A DNA stretch of 64,000 bases from Pseudomonas sp. Irchel s3h17 (GTDB taxonomy: Bacteria > Pseudomonadota > Gammaproteobacteria > Pseudomonadales > Pseudomonadaceae). The stretch lies in NCBI RefSeq assembly GCF_900187505.1, contig NZ_FYDL01000009.1, positions 44,326-108,325 on the forward strand. The letters run 5' to 3'. A program made the translations under genes and the position numbers. Below, piece by piece: positions 43,293 through 52,225 of the stretch. Positions within the stretch are counted from its first letter, which is position 1; every line of letters starts with the position of its first letter. The notes under the pieces are model-generated. The model was not told the DNA's origin, searched no databases, and saw nothing but the letters and a program-made list of their open reading frames with translations.

Positions 43293-44492
43293 TCACTCCA
43301 GTCCTTGAGCGCTGGAAAACAACGGCAGGTCGACCCGTGCACAGGTGCCGCGACCCGGCCGCGAGCGCAGCTGCAATTGTCCCTGATGAGCCCGCGCCAC
43401 GGCCTTGACCACGGTCAGGCCCAGGCCGGTTCCGGTGGCCTTGGTGGTAAAAAACGGCTCGCCCAAGCGCTCCAGCACTGCGCCATCGATCCCCTCGCCG
43501 CTGTCACTGACGCACAGCCGCAGGGTATTGCCACGGCTATAGGCATGCACCTTCAAGCGCACATCGTCGGCGCTGGCCTGAATGGCGTTTTCAAGCAGGT
43601 TCAGCAGTGCGCCGACCAGCGTGTCGCGATTGCACAGCAACTCACCGGCATGGGTGTCGCACTGCCAACGGATCGGCAAGCCCTGGACGTGAGTCTGGGC
43701 CGCCGCCTGCAGCGATTGCATCAGCGCCTTGGGGGTCACGCGATCCGTCAGCGGCAACTCGCCACGGGCAAACACCAGCATGTCGCGCACCTGGTGCTCC
43801 AGTTCGTGCAGGCGCTCTTTCAAGCGGCCGGCAAAGCGTTGCTGGGTCGCCACCGGCAACGCCTGCTCGGCCAGATGACTGGCATAGAGCAAGGCCGCCG
43901 ACAGCGGCGTGCGGATTTGATGGGCCAGCGAGGCGACCATGCGCCCCAGGGATGACAAGCGCTCATGACGCGCCAACTGGCCTTGCAGGTGGCGGGTTTC
44001 GGTCAGGTCGTTGAGCAGCACCAACTGGCCCGGCTCGGCATCCAGGGAACGGGTGGCGATCGACAGGCGCCGACCATCCTTCAAGGAGACTTCATGACCG
44101 TCGTCGTCACGGGGGGCAAAACTGCGCGCAATCACCTGGCGCCACAATTCGCCTTCGAGGGGCAGACCGAGCAATTCCTCGGCGGCCGGGTTGGCTTCGC
44201 GCACGATACCCTGGGCATCGATGACGATGACGCCGCCGGGCAACAGATCAAGGAGGTTTTGCAGACGGTTGGCCAAGCGTTCTTTTTCGGCCAGCTCCTG
44301 CATCCGCTGGGCACTGACCACCGCCAGCTCACCCTTGAGCTCGGTGACCCGGGCTTCCAGCATGCTGTAGGAATCGGTGAGTTGGCTCGACATCTGATTG
44401 AACAGCGCGAACGCCTGCTCAAGGCCAAGCCGGCTTGCCTGCTCTACGCAGGGCGTGTCGGGGACTGGAGACATCTGGGCGGCGTGGGGCAT
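43293..44492 (-). CDS. fleS: Sensor histidine kinase FleS
   Basis: This 399-residue protein is predicted cytoplasmic, with no membrane segments. A coiled coil (about 35-75) precedes a PAS domain (LLDLLPGGVIVIDAQGIVREANPAAEELLG). HisKA follows with the phospho-His in MVASLAHQIRTPLSAALLYA, then HATPase_c (LLNLLENAIQASAD, DSGEGID, GTGLGLTVVK). It phosphorylates FleR. A sigma-54 site lies upstream, as expected for a FleQ-activated gene. Confidence 0.94.
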   Translation of the reverse strand: MPHAAQMSPVPDTPCVEQASRLGLEQAFALFNQMSSQLTDSYSMLEARVTELKGELAVVSAQRMQELAEKERLANRLQNLLDLLPGGVIVIDAQGIVREANPAAEELLGLPLEGELWRQVIARSFAPRDDDGHEVSLKDGRRLSIATRSLDAEPGQLVLLNDLTETRHLQGQLARHERLSSLGRMVASLAHQIRTPLSAALLYASHLAEQALPVATQQRFAGRLKERLHELEHQVRDMLVFARGELPLTDRVTPKALMQSLQAAAQTHVQGLPIRWQCDTHAGELLCNRDTLVGALLNLLENAIQASADDVRLKVHAYSRGNTLRLCVSDSGEGIDGAVLERLGEPFFTTKATGTGLGLTVVKAVARAHQGQLQLRSRPGRGTCARVDLPLFSSAQGLE

Positions 44493-44544
44493 CGTGCTCT
44501 CTCGCTTGGCTGACCGTCAGTGAAACGGAACGTTGCGAGGGATG

Positions 44545-44561
44545 TAGCAATACCCGTGCCT
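44545..44561 (-). promoter_or_regulatory. Sigma-54 promoter for fleSR
   Basis: On the minus strand AGGCACGGGTATTGCTA has GG-N10-GC spacing with -24 AGGCACG and -12 TTGCT. It lies about 55 bp before fleS, in the fleQ-fleS gap. Confidence 0.85.
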
Positions 44562-44602
44562 AAAAAAAACTGCCCATTATTCAATGAGTTGAAAAACAGG
44601 CG

Positions 44603-46078
44603 TCAATCCTCCGCCTGTTCTTCTCCGTCACGACGGCTCATGCCGTACTTGCGCATCTTTTCCACCAGGGTGGTGCGGCGAATGCGCAGGCGCTCGGCCG
44701 CGCGCGCGACGATCCCGTTGGCATCGTCCAGTGCCTGCTGGATCAGCCCTTGCTCCAGGCCACCCAGGTAATCCTTCAGGTCCAGGCCTTCAGGCGGCAA
44801 CAGGGCAGTGGCCGCGAAGTCCGGGGTATGCCCGTTGATGGCCACCCGCTCTTCCAGATCGCTGCGCAGGTTGTCGACCATTTGCTCGTCTTCGTCATCG
44901 ACGTAGCGAAACTTCTTCGGCAACTCGACCACGCCGATCACCCCGTACGGGTGCATGATCGCCATGCGCTCCACCAGGTTGGCCAGTTCGCGGACGTTGC
45001 CCGGCCAGCCGTGACGGCACAGCGACATGATCGCCGCCGAGTTGAAACGAATGGAACCGCGCTTCTCGTGCTCCATGCGCGAGATCAACTCGTTCATCAG
45101 CAACGGGATGTCCTCGACACGCTCGCGCAGGGGCGCCATTTCGATCGGGAATACGTTCAGGCGGTAATACAGGTCTTCGCGGAAGCTGCCGACCTCGATC
45201 ATGCTTTCGAGGTTCTTGTGGGTCGCGGCAATGATTCGCACATCGACGCTCTGGGTCTTGTTGCTGCCCACGCGCTCGAAGGTACGCTCCTGCAACACCC
45301 GTAGCAGCTTGACCTGCATCGGCAACGGCATGTCGCCGATTTCGTCGAGGAACAGGGTGCCGCCGTTGGCCAGCTCAAAACGCCCGGCACGGCTGGTGAT
45401 CGCCCCGGTGAAGGCGCCCTTCTCGTGGCCGAACAGTTCGCTTTCCAGCAACTCGGCCGGGATCGCCCCGCAGTTGACCGGCACGAACGGCGCGTCGCGG
45501 CGCTTGGAGTGATAGTGCAGGTTACGCGCCACCACTTCCTTGCCGGTGCCGGACTCACCGAGGATCAGCACACTGGCATCGGTGTCGGCCACTTGCTGCA
45601 TCATCTGGCGGACGTGTTGAATCGCCCGGCTGGTGCCGACAAGGCTGCGGAAAAGATTGGGTTCACGATGACGACCGCGCTCACGGGCCTGGTCGTACAT
45701 CTCGCGATAGACCTGGGCACGGTGCAGGGAGTCGAGCAACTTGCTGTAGCTGGGCGGCAGTTCCAGGGTGGAAAGCACCCGGCGGCGCTGTTCATCAGGC
45801 AGGTCAACGGAAGAATTATCGCCCATTAACAACACCGGAAGGAACTCATCCCAGGTAGCGAGTGTCTTTAACAGACTCGACAACGTACCAGGAGCGCTTA
45901 CCGTCCCGATGAGGACACAGATGACTTCACGACTGGATGACAACGAACCGACAGCCTGCTGCCAATCATGGCTACCACAGGGTAAATTTTCTTCACCGAG
46001 AAAATTTAAAATCACCGCCAGGTCGCGGCGGCGGACGCTATCGTCATCGATCAGCAGAATTTTGGTTTCACGCCACAT
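44603..46078 (-). CDS. fleQ: Flagellar master regulator FleQ
   Basis: This 491-residue bacterial enhancer-binding protein has a degenerate receiver-like N-terminal domain ([20 protein letters not shown]). The AAA+ core has [14 protein letters not shown] (Walker A), GAFTGA in [15 protein letters not shown] and [14 protein letters not shown] (Walker B). The C-terminal Fis-type helix-turn-helix is [20 protein letters not shown]. FleQ activates early sigma-54 flagellar promoters and is antagonised by FleN and c-di-GMP. It is transcribed alone, with its regulatory region at 46079-46249. Confidence 0.97.
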   Translation of the reverse strand: MWRETKILLIDDDSVRRRDLAVILNFLGEENLPCGSHDWQQAVGSLSSSREVICVLIGTVSAPGTLSSLLKTLATWDEFLPVLLMGDNSSVDLPDEQRRRVLSTLELPPSYSKLLDSLHRAQVYREMYDQARERGRHREPNLFRSLVGTSRAIQHVRQMMQQVADTDASVLILGESGTGKEVVARNLHYHSKRRDAPFVPVNCGAIPAELLESELFGHEKGAFTGAITSRAGRFELANGGTLFLDEIGDMPLPMQVKLLRVLQERTFERVGSNKTQSVDVRIIAATHKNLESMIEVGSFREDLYYRLNVFPIEMAPLRERVEDIPLLMNELISRMEHEKRGSIRFNSAAIMSLCRHGWPGNVRELANLVERMAIMHPYGVIGVVELPKKFRYVDDEDEQMVDNLRSDLEERVAINGHTPDFAATALLPPEGLDLKDYLGGLEQGLIQQALDDANGIVARAAERLRIRRTTLVEKMRKYGMSRRDGEEQAED

Positions 46079-46129
46079 GCAATAGCAACTTCCCTGGTCA
46101 ACTCATATGCCCGAATAAAGAGGGCAATC

Positions 46130-46167
46130 TAGACGCCTGCCGGCACATTAAGCCTGATAGACGCCTG
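46130..46167. repeat. Two 10 bp direct repeats upstream of fleQ
   Basis: TAGACGCCTG occurs at 46130-46139 and 46158-46167, 28 bp apart start to start, 52-89 bp before the fleQ start codon. The fleQ promoter must lie in this gap. The repeats could be operator half-sites or chance. No known regulator consensus is assigned. Confidence 0.5.
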
Positions 46168-46249
46168 AAAACTCGAATCAGCCACTAGTTAAGTCAAAAA
46201 ACCGTGCACAGTCAAATTTATGGCGCACTAAGATCGGATTAAATGAATA

Positions 46250-46546
46250 CTACCCGAAAAGGTGGTAAACCTTTGTCGCATTTTGCGCTTGGTTGATCTG
46301 GGTCATTTCATTGACTATTGCCTGACGCTCCCCCATTGCCACTTCCAGCAATTGCTTGTAGACCGCCAGCAGACTCTCCAGATTCTCGCGCAGCGCCTGT
46401 TCATCTAACGGCGCCTCACTGAGCACGTCGTCAACGCAGGCGCGACAGGCTACGTCCAACTCGCCGATGGTTTGCCAATTGCGCTCCGCCAGCGCACCGA
46501 TCAGCGCCTCACGGGTTTGTTCAATCCGTTGCAGTGCAGGGTTCAT
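46250..46546 (-). CDS. fliT: Flagellar export chaperone FliT-like protein
   Basis: This 98-residue helical protein follows fliS by 16 bp in the fliD-fliS-fliT order. It has no strong sequence motifs. The length, position and helical character (IEQTREALIGALAERNWQTIGELDVACRACVDDVL) support FliT, the FliD export chaperone. This family is poorly conserved, so naming rests partly on context. Confidence 0.8.
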   Translation of the reverse strand: MNPALQRIEQTREALIGALAERNWQTIGELDVACRACVDDVLSEAPLDEQALRENLESLLAVYKQLLEVAMGERQAIVNEMTQINQAQNATKVYHLFG

Positions 46547-46562
46547 GACGCTTTCCTCAGGC

Positions 46563-46958
46563 CTAGAGGCCTACTGGTGCAATTTCGTCCCAGCCACTTT
46601 TCAGGGTAGTCAGAAGGCGGACGACTTCGTCGATGATTTCCGGATCGCTGTTGACGTTGGCCTTGAGCAGCTGGGAGTTCATGTACTCATACAGGCTGTC
46701 CAGTTGCTGAATCGCGGCCGGATCCTCGGCCTTCTCTTCATCCAGGCCCTGGCGCAGGCCGGTGATGATGTCGATGGCCTTGCTGATGAGCAGGCACTTT
46801 TGCGCGATATCTCCGCGGCCCATTGCCCCCTTGGCCTGGGCCAGGCGATCGAGGCCACCCTCGAACAGCATCTGGATCAGGCGATGAGGACTGGCCTCGG
46901 ATATCTGCGCGTGGGAATTGACCTTCTGGTACGCACGAAGGGCTTTCATCGGGTTCAT
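46563..46958 (-). CDS. fliS: Flagellin export chaperone FliS
   Basis: This 131-residue protein has the FliS pattern: MKALRAYQKVNSHAQISEASPHRLIQMLFEGGLDRLAQAKGAM and LDSLYEYMNSQLLKANVNSDPEIIDEVVRLLTTLKSGWDE. FliS binds the flagellin C-terminus in the cytosol. It lies 138 bp after fliD. Confidence 0.95.
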   Translation of the reverse strand: MNPMKALRAYQKVNSHAQISEASPHRLIQMLFEGGLDRLAQAKGAMGRGDIAQKCLLISKAIDIITGLRQGLDEEKAEDPAAIQQLDSLYEYMNSQLLKANVNSDPEIIDEVVRLLTTLKSGWDEIAPVGL

Positions 46959-47073
46959 GTTGCTACCTCGTTACAGGCCACAGGCAAATAGGTTAGTTCT
47001 AACCAGTTTCTCGACTGCCACCAAAAAAACTTTAATCCGGCCCACAGGACCGGACCCTCGCGCCAACCGTTAC

Positions 47074-47091
47074 GGGGCGCTTGAGCGCCCC
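47074..47091 (-). terminator. GC hairpin after fliD
   Basis: GGGGCGC (47074-47080) and GCGCCCC (47085-47091) form a perfect 7 bp stem with a TTGA loop, 6 bp past the fliD stop. It lacks a T run, so it may attenuate rather than end transcription into fliS. Confidence 0.5.
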
Positions 47092-47096
47092 GGCTA

Positions 47097-48461
47097 TCAG
47101 TCCGACTTCGGATTATTCAGCGAGTTGAGGGTGGTCATGATGCTGGAGCTGCTGGCGTTGAGCTGGGCGATCATGGTGTCCATGGCCGTGTACTTGGCAC
47201 TCAAGGATTTCTGCAAGCTCTCCATGCGCCGATCCAGCTCTGCCTGCTGGGTGGTGAGGTCGGTCAACTTGGTGTTGAGGTCCGTCACCCGGCTCGCCAG
47301 CGACCCGGTGCTGCCCACGTAGGAGTCAGTCGCCTTGGTCATGCGAGCCACCAGGCCAGTATCGCCGGTAAACATCTTGGCAATATCACCCGCCCCCTTG
47401 ACCACTGCCTTGTCCCACGCCTTGTCGTCCAGGCTCAGCAGGCCGGTTTTCTGGTCCGTGGTAATGCCCATCTGCGCCAGGCTGCTCATGGCGCTCGAAC
47501 CCGAGCTATTGACCAGTTCGCTGCGCAGACTGTTGACCAGTTGACGCATCGATGCGTCGCCGGTCAGGGCGCCTGCGGTGGTGGTCGAGGCATCGCCGGT
47601 GGCGGTGACCTTGGTCTGGGTGTTGATGCTGGTCAGCAACGCGTTGTAGGCCGAGACGAAGGACTGGACCGAGGTCTTCAGCGTGTCGGTGTTGCTCGCC
47701 ACGTTGATGGTGATCGGCTTGTCCTTGTCCTTGGCGACCAGGTCCAGGGTCACGCCGCTGATGGCGGACGCGACCTTGTTGCTGGTGGACTCCATCGCGA
47801 TACCGTCGATGCTGTACTTGGCATTCTGCGCCGGCGTGCCCTGGTCATAGCCCTGGACCAGGTCCGAGTCACCGCTGAGGGTGATATCGGTGTCGACGCC
47901 CGTGGTGTTCGAGCCGATCACCAAACGCGCGCCATTGGCATCGGTCAAGACGTTGGCGCTGATGCCCTGGGCCGACAGCTGGGTATTGATCGACTCACGA
48001 ACTTCCTGCAGGGTCGCGCCGCCTGGCACCAATACGTCGTAGCTCTTGCCCGACTGGGTAATGGTCAAGGTCTGGGCTTCGTCGCTGGCATTGGCCGAGC
48101 CCGATGCGCCACCCTCGAACACCTTGCTGGTGACTTTCGAGGACGTCGCCAGCTCGTTGACCACCACCACGTACTTGCCGCTGGAGGCACCATCGCCCAG
48201 GGTGACCTTGACGTTTTTTTCTTCGGACGAGGTAGCGGCCAGGCCGTTGAACGCGGCCACGTTGTTCAACTTGGCGATTGCCGTCCGGTAAGTTTCCAAC
48301 GCACTTTTCACCGAGCCGACAGCCGACAACTTGATGGTCGCGTCTTTTTGCTGATCGGTGATCTGGGCTTGCTTGGGCGCCTTTTCAGCCCCCACCAACG
48401 CCTTGACGATGGCTTGGGTGTCGTAACCCGAACCCGGGCCGGAAATCGTTGAACTTGCCAT
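47097..48461 (-). CDS. fliD: Flagellar filament cap protein FliD
   Basis: This 454-residue protein has the N-terminal D0/D1 region (STISGPGSGYDTQAIVKALVGAEKAPK) and the central D2/D3 domains. The C-terminal coiled coil is VARMTKATDSYVGSTGSLASRVTDLNTKLTDLTTQQAELDRRMESLQ, ending in MDTMIAQLNASSSSIMTTLNSL. FliD caps the filament and folds flagellin. It is encoded between flaG and fliS as in other pseudomonads. Confidence 0.96.
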   Translation of the reverse strand: MASSTISGPGSGYDTQAIVKALVGAEKAPKQAQITDQQKDATIKLSAVGSVKSALETYRTAIAKLNNVAAFNGLAATSSEEKNVKVTLGDGASSGKYVVVVNELATSSKVTSKVFEGGASGSANASDEAQTLTITQSGKSYDVLVPGGATLQEVRESINTQLSAQGISANVLTDANGARLVIGSNTTGVDTDITLSGDSDLVQGYDQGTPAQNAKYSIDGIAMESTSNKVASAISGVTLDLVAKDKDKPITINVASNTDTLKTSVQSFVSAYNALLTSINTQTKVTATGDASTTTAGALTGDASMRQLVNSLRSELVNSSGSSAMSSLAQMGITTDQKTGLLSLDDKAWDKAVVKGAGDIAKMFTGDTGLVARMTKATDSYVGSTGSLASRVTDLNTKLTDLTTQQAELDRRMESLQKSLSAKYTAMDTMIAQLNASSSSIMTTLNSLNNPKSD

Positions 48462-48543
48462 TACTCTTCTCCTTGTCCTGTGGCTGCCGCTTTATTGGCG
48501 CACAAACACCTAGGCCGCAACCAGAAACACATTTCGTGCCAGC

Positions 48544-48888
48544 TCAAACCTGGGTCTGGAACAACAGGCTGCTGGCATCGCTCAGGTTCTGCGCCAGCTT
48601 CAGCGCGGTCTCCGAGGGAATCTGTCGAATCACTTCACCACTGTCGGTGGCGATCACCTTGACCACTACCCGGCCGGTAGAGTCGTCGATGGAAAAGTTC
48701 AGGTTACGCTGGGTAGCCTGCACAAACTCACGAATATCGGTGACGGCCTTTTCCAGCGCCACGCGTTGCAGCTCCTCGCTGGAAGCCGGGTCAGCCACTA
48801 CCGCAGGCGCTGCCTGGGCAGCAGAGGTGCCACTGGCCTGGGGGGTGCCAGCGGGGTAAGCCGGGTTCAGCTTGATGCTCATGTCCAT
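48544..48888 (-). CDS. flaG: FlaG family protein
   Basis: This 114-residue protein has a variable N-terminus and the conserved FlaG domain: VQATQRNLNFSIDDSTGRVVVKVIATDSGEVIRQIPSETALKLAQNL. FlaG influences filament length and sits between fliC and fliD here. The ATG follows the fliC terminator by about 20 bp. Confidence 0.93.
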   Translation of the reverse strand: MDMSIKLNPAYPAGTPQASGTSAAQAAPAVVADPASSEELQRVALEKAVTDIREFVQATQRNLNFSIDDSTGRVVVKVIATDSGEVIRQIPSETALKLAQNLSDASSLLFQTQV

Positions 48889-48907
48889 GTCATCACCTCA
48901 AAACTGA

Positions 48908-48938
48908 AAAAAACGAAAGGGCACGTATACGCGCCCTT
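48908..48938 (-). terminator. Rho-independent terminator after fliC
   Basis: On the minus strand AAGGGCGC and GTGCCCTT form a stem around GTATAC, followed by a run of six T (TCGTTTTTTC). It lies about 25 bp past the fliC stop and separates the abundant fliC message from flaG-fliD. Confidence 0.85.
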
Positions 48939-48961
48939 CCGTTAGTTAACCGCGGCCGATA

Positions 48962-50611
48962 TTACTGAAGCAGCTTCAGAACAGCGGATGGCAGTTGGTT
49001 GGCCTGGGACAGGATCGCGGTGGATGCCTGTTGCAGGGTTTGTTGCTTGGTCAGCTCAGCCGCTTCGGAAGCGAAGTCAGCGTCTTCTACACGGCCTTTG
49101 GCGGCAGTGGAGTTCTGCGAAATGCTCTGCAGGTTGGCCACGGTGCTGGCGAAACGGTTTTGCACCGCACCCAGCTGCGAACGCTGGCTGTCGATCTGCT
49201 GCAAGGCACCGTCCAGGGCCTGAACGGCTTGCTGCGAAGTGGCAGCCGACAGGATGGTCAGGTCAGAAACGGTGGTTTCCAGAGTGGTAGCAACCTTGGT
49301 GCCTTTAGCAGCGGTCAGACCCAATGCGTTCAAACCGGTACCTGCACTGCCGTCAGCGACAACGATATTTTGGTCAGCGAACAGAGCCAGGGTGCCATCA
49401 GTGTTTTTGGAAGCAGTTACACCGGTGCTCGCGCTGTTGATCGAGGAAACGATCGCGTCAGTGGTGTCGCCTTTCTTGAACTTGACTTCAACGCCGTTCA
49501 GGTTGATCGAAGTGTCGGCGCCCAGTTTCGCTTGGGAAGTACCGGAGGTGAGACCCAGTGCGGAAAGCGCGCCACTGGTCTTGTTGGACAGAACAACGTC
49601 TTTACCGTTATCGGAAGTGACTTCAACACGACCATTTTTGACCTGGGCGGTTGCGATACCGGCTACGTTGCTGATCTTGGTCAGAACATCACTGACTTTC
49701 TCGGTGGCCAACATTGCTACATCTTGACCGTTAACCGAGATAGTGCCGGCTGGCACAAGAGTATCTTCAGGTTTAGTAGTACCAGCAGTCAGACCGATCG
49801 CGGTCGCGCCAGCACCCGCCAGCACCAGGTCAGCATTCGCCGACTTGATGGTCAACTTGTTACCTGCATCTACCGACGCATTGACGCCCGAGATGCCTGC
49901 ATCGTTAATGGCTTTGGCAACATCGGCACCGGTAGCGCCGCTAGCCAGGTTTACAGTGGTACCGTTGATGTCCACAGTCGCAGCTGCAGCCAGCGGGGTA
50001 ATTGCAGTACCCGTCACGCCAGCGCTCAACGGAGAACCGATGGAGGTAGCCGACAGGCCAGTCATAGCAGCGCCGTTAACTTTGGCTTCGCTGTAAGTAC
50101 CTTTCAGGCCAGTGGCGCTGATGTCGGTCATACCAAACGAAATGGTTTCGTTGGCGTTGGCGCCGATCTGGAAGCCGATGTTGTTGAACGAACCGTCCAG
50201 CAGGTTACGACCACCGAACGTAGTGGTTTGCGAGATACGGGTCAGTTCGCCGACTTTAGCGGTGAATTCTTGCTGCAGGGAAACACGGTCAGCGTCGCTT
50301 TTATCACCGTTCGCAGACTGCAGGGCCAGCTCACGCAGACGTTGCAGCAGGTTGGTGGATTCTTGCATTGCGCCTTCAGCGGTCTGCGCGATCGAAACAC
50401 CGTTGTTGGCGTTGGCGATGGCAACGTTCAAGCCTTTGACCTGGTTGCCCAGACGGTTGGCGATCTGCATGCCTGCGGCGTCGTCTTTGGCGCTGTTGAT
50501 TTTCAGGCCGGAAGACAGACGGTTCATCGAGGTGCTCAGAGCGTCGGAAGCCCGGTTCAGGTTTTTCTGAACGCCCAGGGAGGTGATGTTGGTATTTACA
50601 GATAAAGCCAT
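48962..50611 (-). CDS. fliC: Flagellin FliC
   Basis: This 549-residue flagellin has conserved D0/D1 ends ([21 protein letters not shown] to the C-terminal [29 protein letters not shown]) and a large variable middle (about 170-450) rich in Thr, Ala and Val. Residues 30-51 correspond to the flg22 epitope and read [15 protein letters not shown] then AAGMQIA. A sigma-28 promoter lies 80 bp upstream and a terminator follows. The Thr/Ser-rich middle is a plausible glycosylation target, but only a KAS III-like gene stands at the usual modification locus. Confidence 0.98.
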   Translation of the reverse strand: MALSVNTNITSLGVQKNLNRASDALSTSMNRLSSGLKINSAKDDAAGMQIANRLGNQVKGLNVAIANANNGVSIAQTAEGAMQESTNLLQRLRELALQSANGDKSDADRVSLQQEFTAKVGELTRISQTTTFGGRNLLDGSFNNIGFQIGANANETISFGMTDISATGLKGTYSEAKVNGAAMTGLSATSIGSPLSAGVTGTAITPLAAAATVDINGTTVNLASGATGADVAKAINDAGISGVNASVDAGNKLTIKSANADLVLAGAGATAIGLTAGTTKPEDTLVPAGTISVNGQDVAMLATEKVSDVLTKISNVAGIATAQVKNGRVEVTSDNGKDVVLSNKTSGALSALGLTSGTSQAKLGADTSINLNGVEVKFKKGDTTDAIVSSINSASTGVTASKNTDGTLALFADQNIVVADGSAGTGLNALGLTAAKGTKVATTLETTVSDLTILSAATSQQAVQALDGALQQIDSQRSQLGAVQNRFASTVANLQSISQNSTAAKGRVEDADFASEAAELTKQQTLQQASTAILSQANQLPSAVLKLLQ

Positions 50612-50691
50612 GACGAATTCCTCGTTGGTTGGGTGCTGCGGCTTCCGGCCCTGGCAACCGCCGGGTGTGGCCTAGAGAACCTTCGTAATAG

Positions 50692-50718
50692 TTATCGTCG
50701 TGGAAGCAGGTTGCTTGA
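50692..50718 (-). promoter_or_regulatory. Sigma-28 (FliA) promoter of fliC
   Basis: On the minus strand TCAAG is followed after 14 bases by GACGATAA, close to the FliA consensus in Pseudomonas (TCAAG-N14/15-GCCGATAA, one mismatch). It leaves a leader of about 75 bp before the fliC ATG. Confidence 0.82.
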
Positions 50719-50875
50719 GGGCTTTTTTCAAATTTTTTACTAGCACCGTGCCACCTCCTCGCAGTTCAAGGCTTTAGCCTGCGTGTAGCCGGCCTGCCGG
50801 AGCCAGGCCGGCCGGCAACTTCGACCCAGGGATCACCCTCGCGGGCATGCCTCGCGCCGGCCAGATCGGGGGCAA

Positions 50876-50916
50876 CAAAAAACGCCCAGGACCTGTCGGC
50901 CATGGGCGTTTTTTTG
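50876..50916. terminator. Bidirectional terminator between the KAS III-like gene and fliC
   Basis: AACGCCCA (50881-50888) and TGGGCGTT (50903-50910) pair, flanked by A and T runs on both sides. It lies 17 bp past the KAS III-like stop, so it should end that gene before the fliC promoter. Confidence 0.88.
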
Positions 50917-50932
50917 TGCTGCGATTAGCGCA

Positions 50933-51859
50933 TCAAGGGCGGTGGATGATGGCCGAACCCCAGGACAGGCCCACACCAAAACCACTGATCGCCACACGTT
51001 TCCAGCTGGAATCGAGCATGTGCTTTTCCAGCAGCAACGGAATGCTCGAAGACACCGTGTTACCGGTCTCGACCATGTCTTTGATGAACTTCTCTGGCTC
51101 ACCTTCGAAACGCCGCGCCACGGCATCGACAATGGCGGCGCTGCCCTGGTGAATGCAGAAGGCATCGATGTCTTCGGAATTGAGGCCAGAGTCATCCAGC
51201 AATTCGCGCAAGTGCGCCGGCACCTTGAGCAAGGCGAAGTTGAACACCTGCCGACCGTTCATGAAGAACACGCCGTCGCTGACCTTCAGGTGCGGCGCGC
51301 CGGAACCGTCAGTGCCGAACTTGGCCTTGCCCAGCTGCCAGGTAGCGTCTTCGCCCATCCAGGTTGCCGTGGCGGCGTCGCCGAACAACATGGTGGTGTT
51401 GCGATCTTCCGGGTCGACGATCTTCGAATACGGATCAGCGGTCACCAACAGGCCGTTTTTCAAGCCTGTCGCTTCCATGAAGCCCTTGATTGCATAAAGG
51501 CCGTACACGTAACCGGAGCAGCCCAGCGAGATATCAAAAGCAGCAACACCGGTCGACAGGCCCAGCTTGTCCTGGACGATCGCGGACGTATGGGGCAAGC
51601 CCTCTTCGTCGCCGTTCTGCGTGACAACGATCAACACATCGATGGCTTGACGGTCGAGCTGCGGGTTGTTTGCGAACAACGCGTTGACAGCCTCGACGCA
51701 CAGATCGGAGGTTTCCTGGCCGGCATCCATGCGCGGCAGGAATGCCGAGCCAATCTTGCCCAAAATGAACTCTTCATCCTTGGCGAATTTCGCGCCCTGA
51801 GCGTAGTTATCAAGCCCGCTCACTGGCACGTAACTGGCGATGCTTTTTATGCCAATCAT
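50933..51859 (-). CDS. 3-oxoacyl-ACP synthase III-like protein at the flagellin modification locus
   Basis: This 308-residue KAS III-family protein has an intact triad: Cys in ISLGCSGYVYGLYA, His in DAFCIHQGSAAI and Asn in MVETGNTVSSSIP. It is somewhat short compared with FabH. In P. syringae the glycosylation island beside fliC holds two glycosyltransferases and a KAS III-like orf3 that affects flagellin modification. Here only this gene remains between flgL and fliC. It may make an acyl group for a flagellin sugar, but without local glycosyltransferases this is inference. It is monocistronic. Confidence 0.85.
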   Translation of the reverse strand: MIGIKSIASYVPVSGLDNYAQGAKFAKDEEFILGKIGSAFLPRMDAGQETSDLCVEAVNALFANNPQLDRQAIDVLIVVTQNGDEEGLPHTSAIVQDKLGLSTGVAAFDISLGCSGYVYGLYAIKGFMEATGLKNGLLVTADPYSKIVDPEDRNTTMLFGDAATATWMGEDATWQLGKAKFGTDGSGAPHLKVSDGVFFMNGRQVFNFALLKVPAHLRELLDDSGLNSEDIDAFCIHQGSAAIVDAVARRFEGEPEKFIKDMVETGNTVSSSIPLLLEKHMLDSSWKRVAISGFGVGLSWGSAIIHRP

Positions 51860-52225
51860 TGTGGCTTCCCAAAACAGAATAACTGGAGATCACCGCTCGC
51901 AGGATCGAGAGGCACTGATAACAAAGGGGTTTAGCGCACAAAAACGCGCCAGACACGGGTGCCAAAACCATGAAAATAAACCCAGCGAACACCGGGCACC
52001 CGTCCCACTCTTTTCACACGATACAGTGAAGATGCCCTTTATGACTCATAGGTCACTCTATTTTGTGCGCTTTGGACAAAACAACCAACAACACAAAATC
52101 GGCCGGACAAGCGAATACCCACGCAAACGCATGCAATATGAGCGGGCTGATGGCAGGAAAAACAGAGGATCAAGCATGACCGGCCCGTCACTGCGCTCAG
52201 TGACGGGCCGGCATTCAGATGGGGG
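51860..52225. other. Gap between flgL and the KAS III-like gene
   Basis: No coding frame is convincing in these 366 bases. The KAS III promoter should lie here, reading left. No GG-N10-GC sigma-54 site or FliA consensus was found. The middle (52030-52140) is A-rich and lower in GC than its flanks, which would fit loss of former glycosylation genes but does not prove it. Confidence 0.5.
52180..52211 (-). terminator. 14 bp perfect stem after flgL
   Basis: CCGGCCCGTCACTG (52180-52193) and its inverse (52198-52211) form a perfect stem with a 4-base loop, 15 bp past the flgL stop. There is no clear T run, but stability and position suggest the end of the flgFGHIJKL transcript. Confidence 0.7.

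Noticed and set aside
48530..48545. Possible sigma-54 site for fliD after flaG (TGGCACG on the minus strand)
   Set aside because: The -24 element is good, but the spaced -12 lacks GC (GT instead), so it fails GG-N10-GC.
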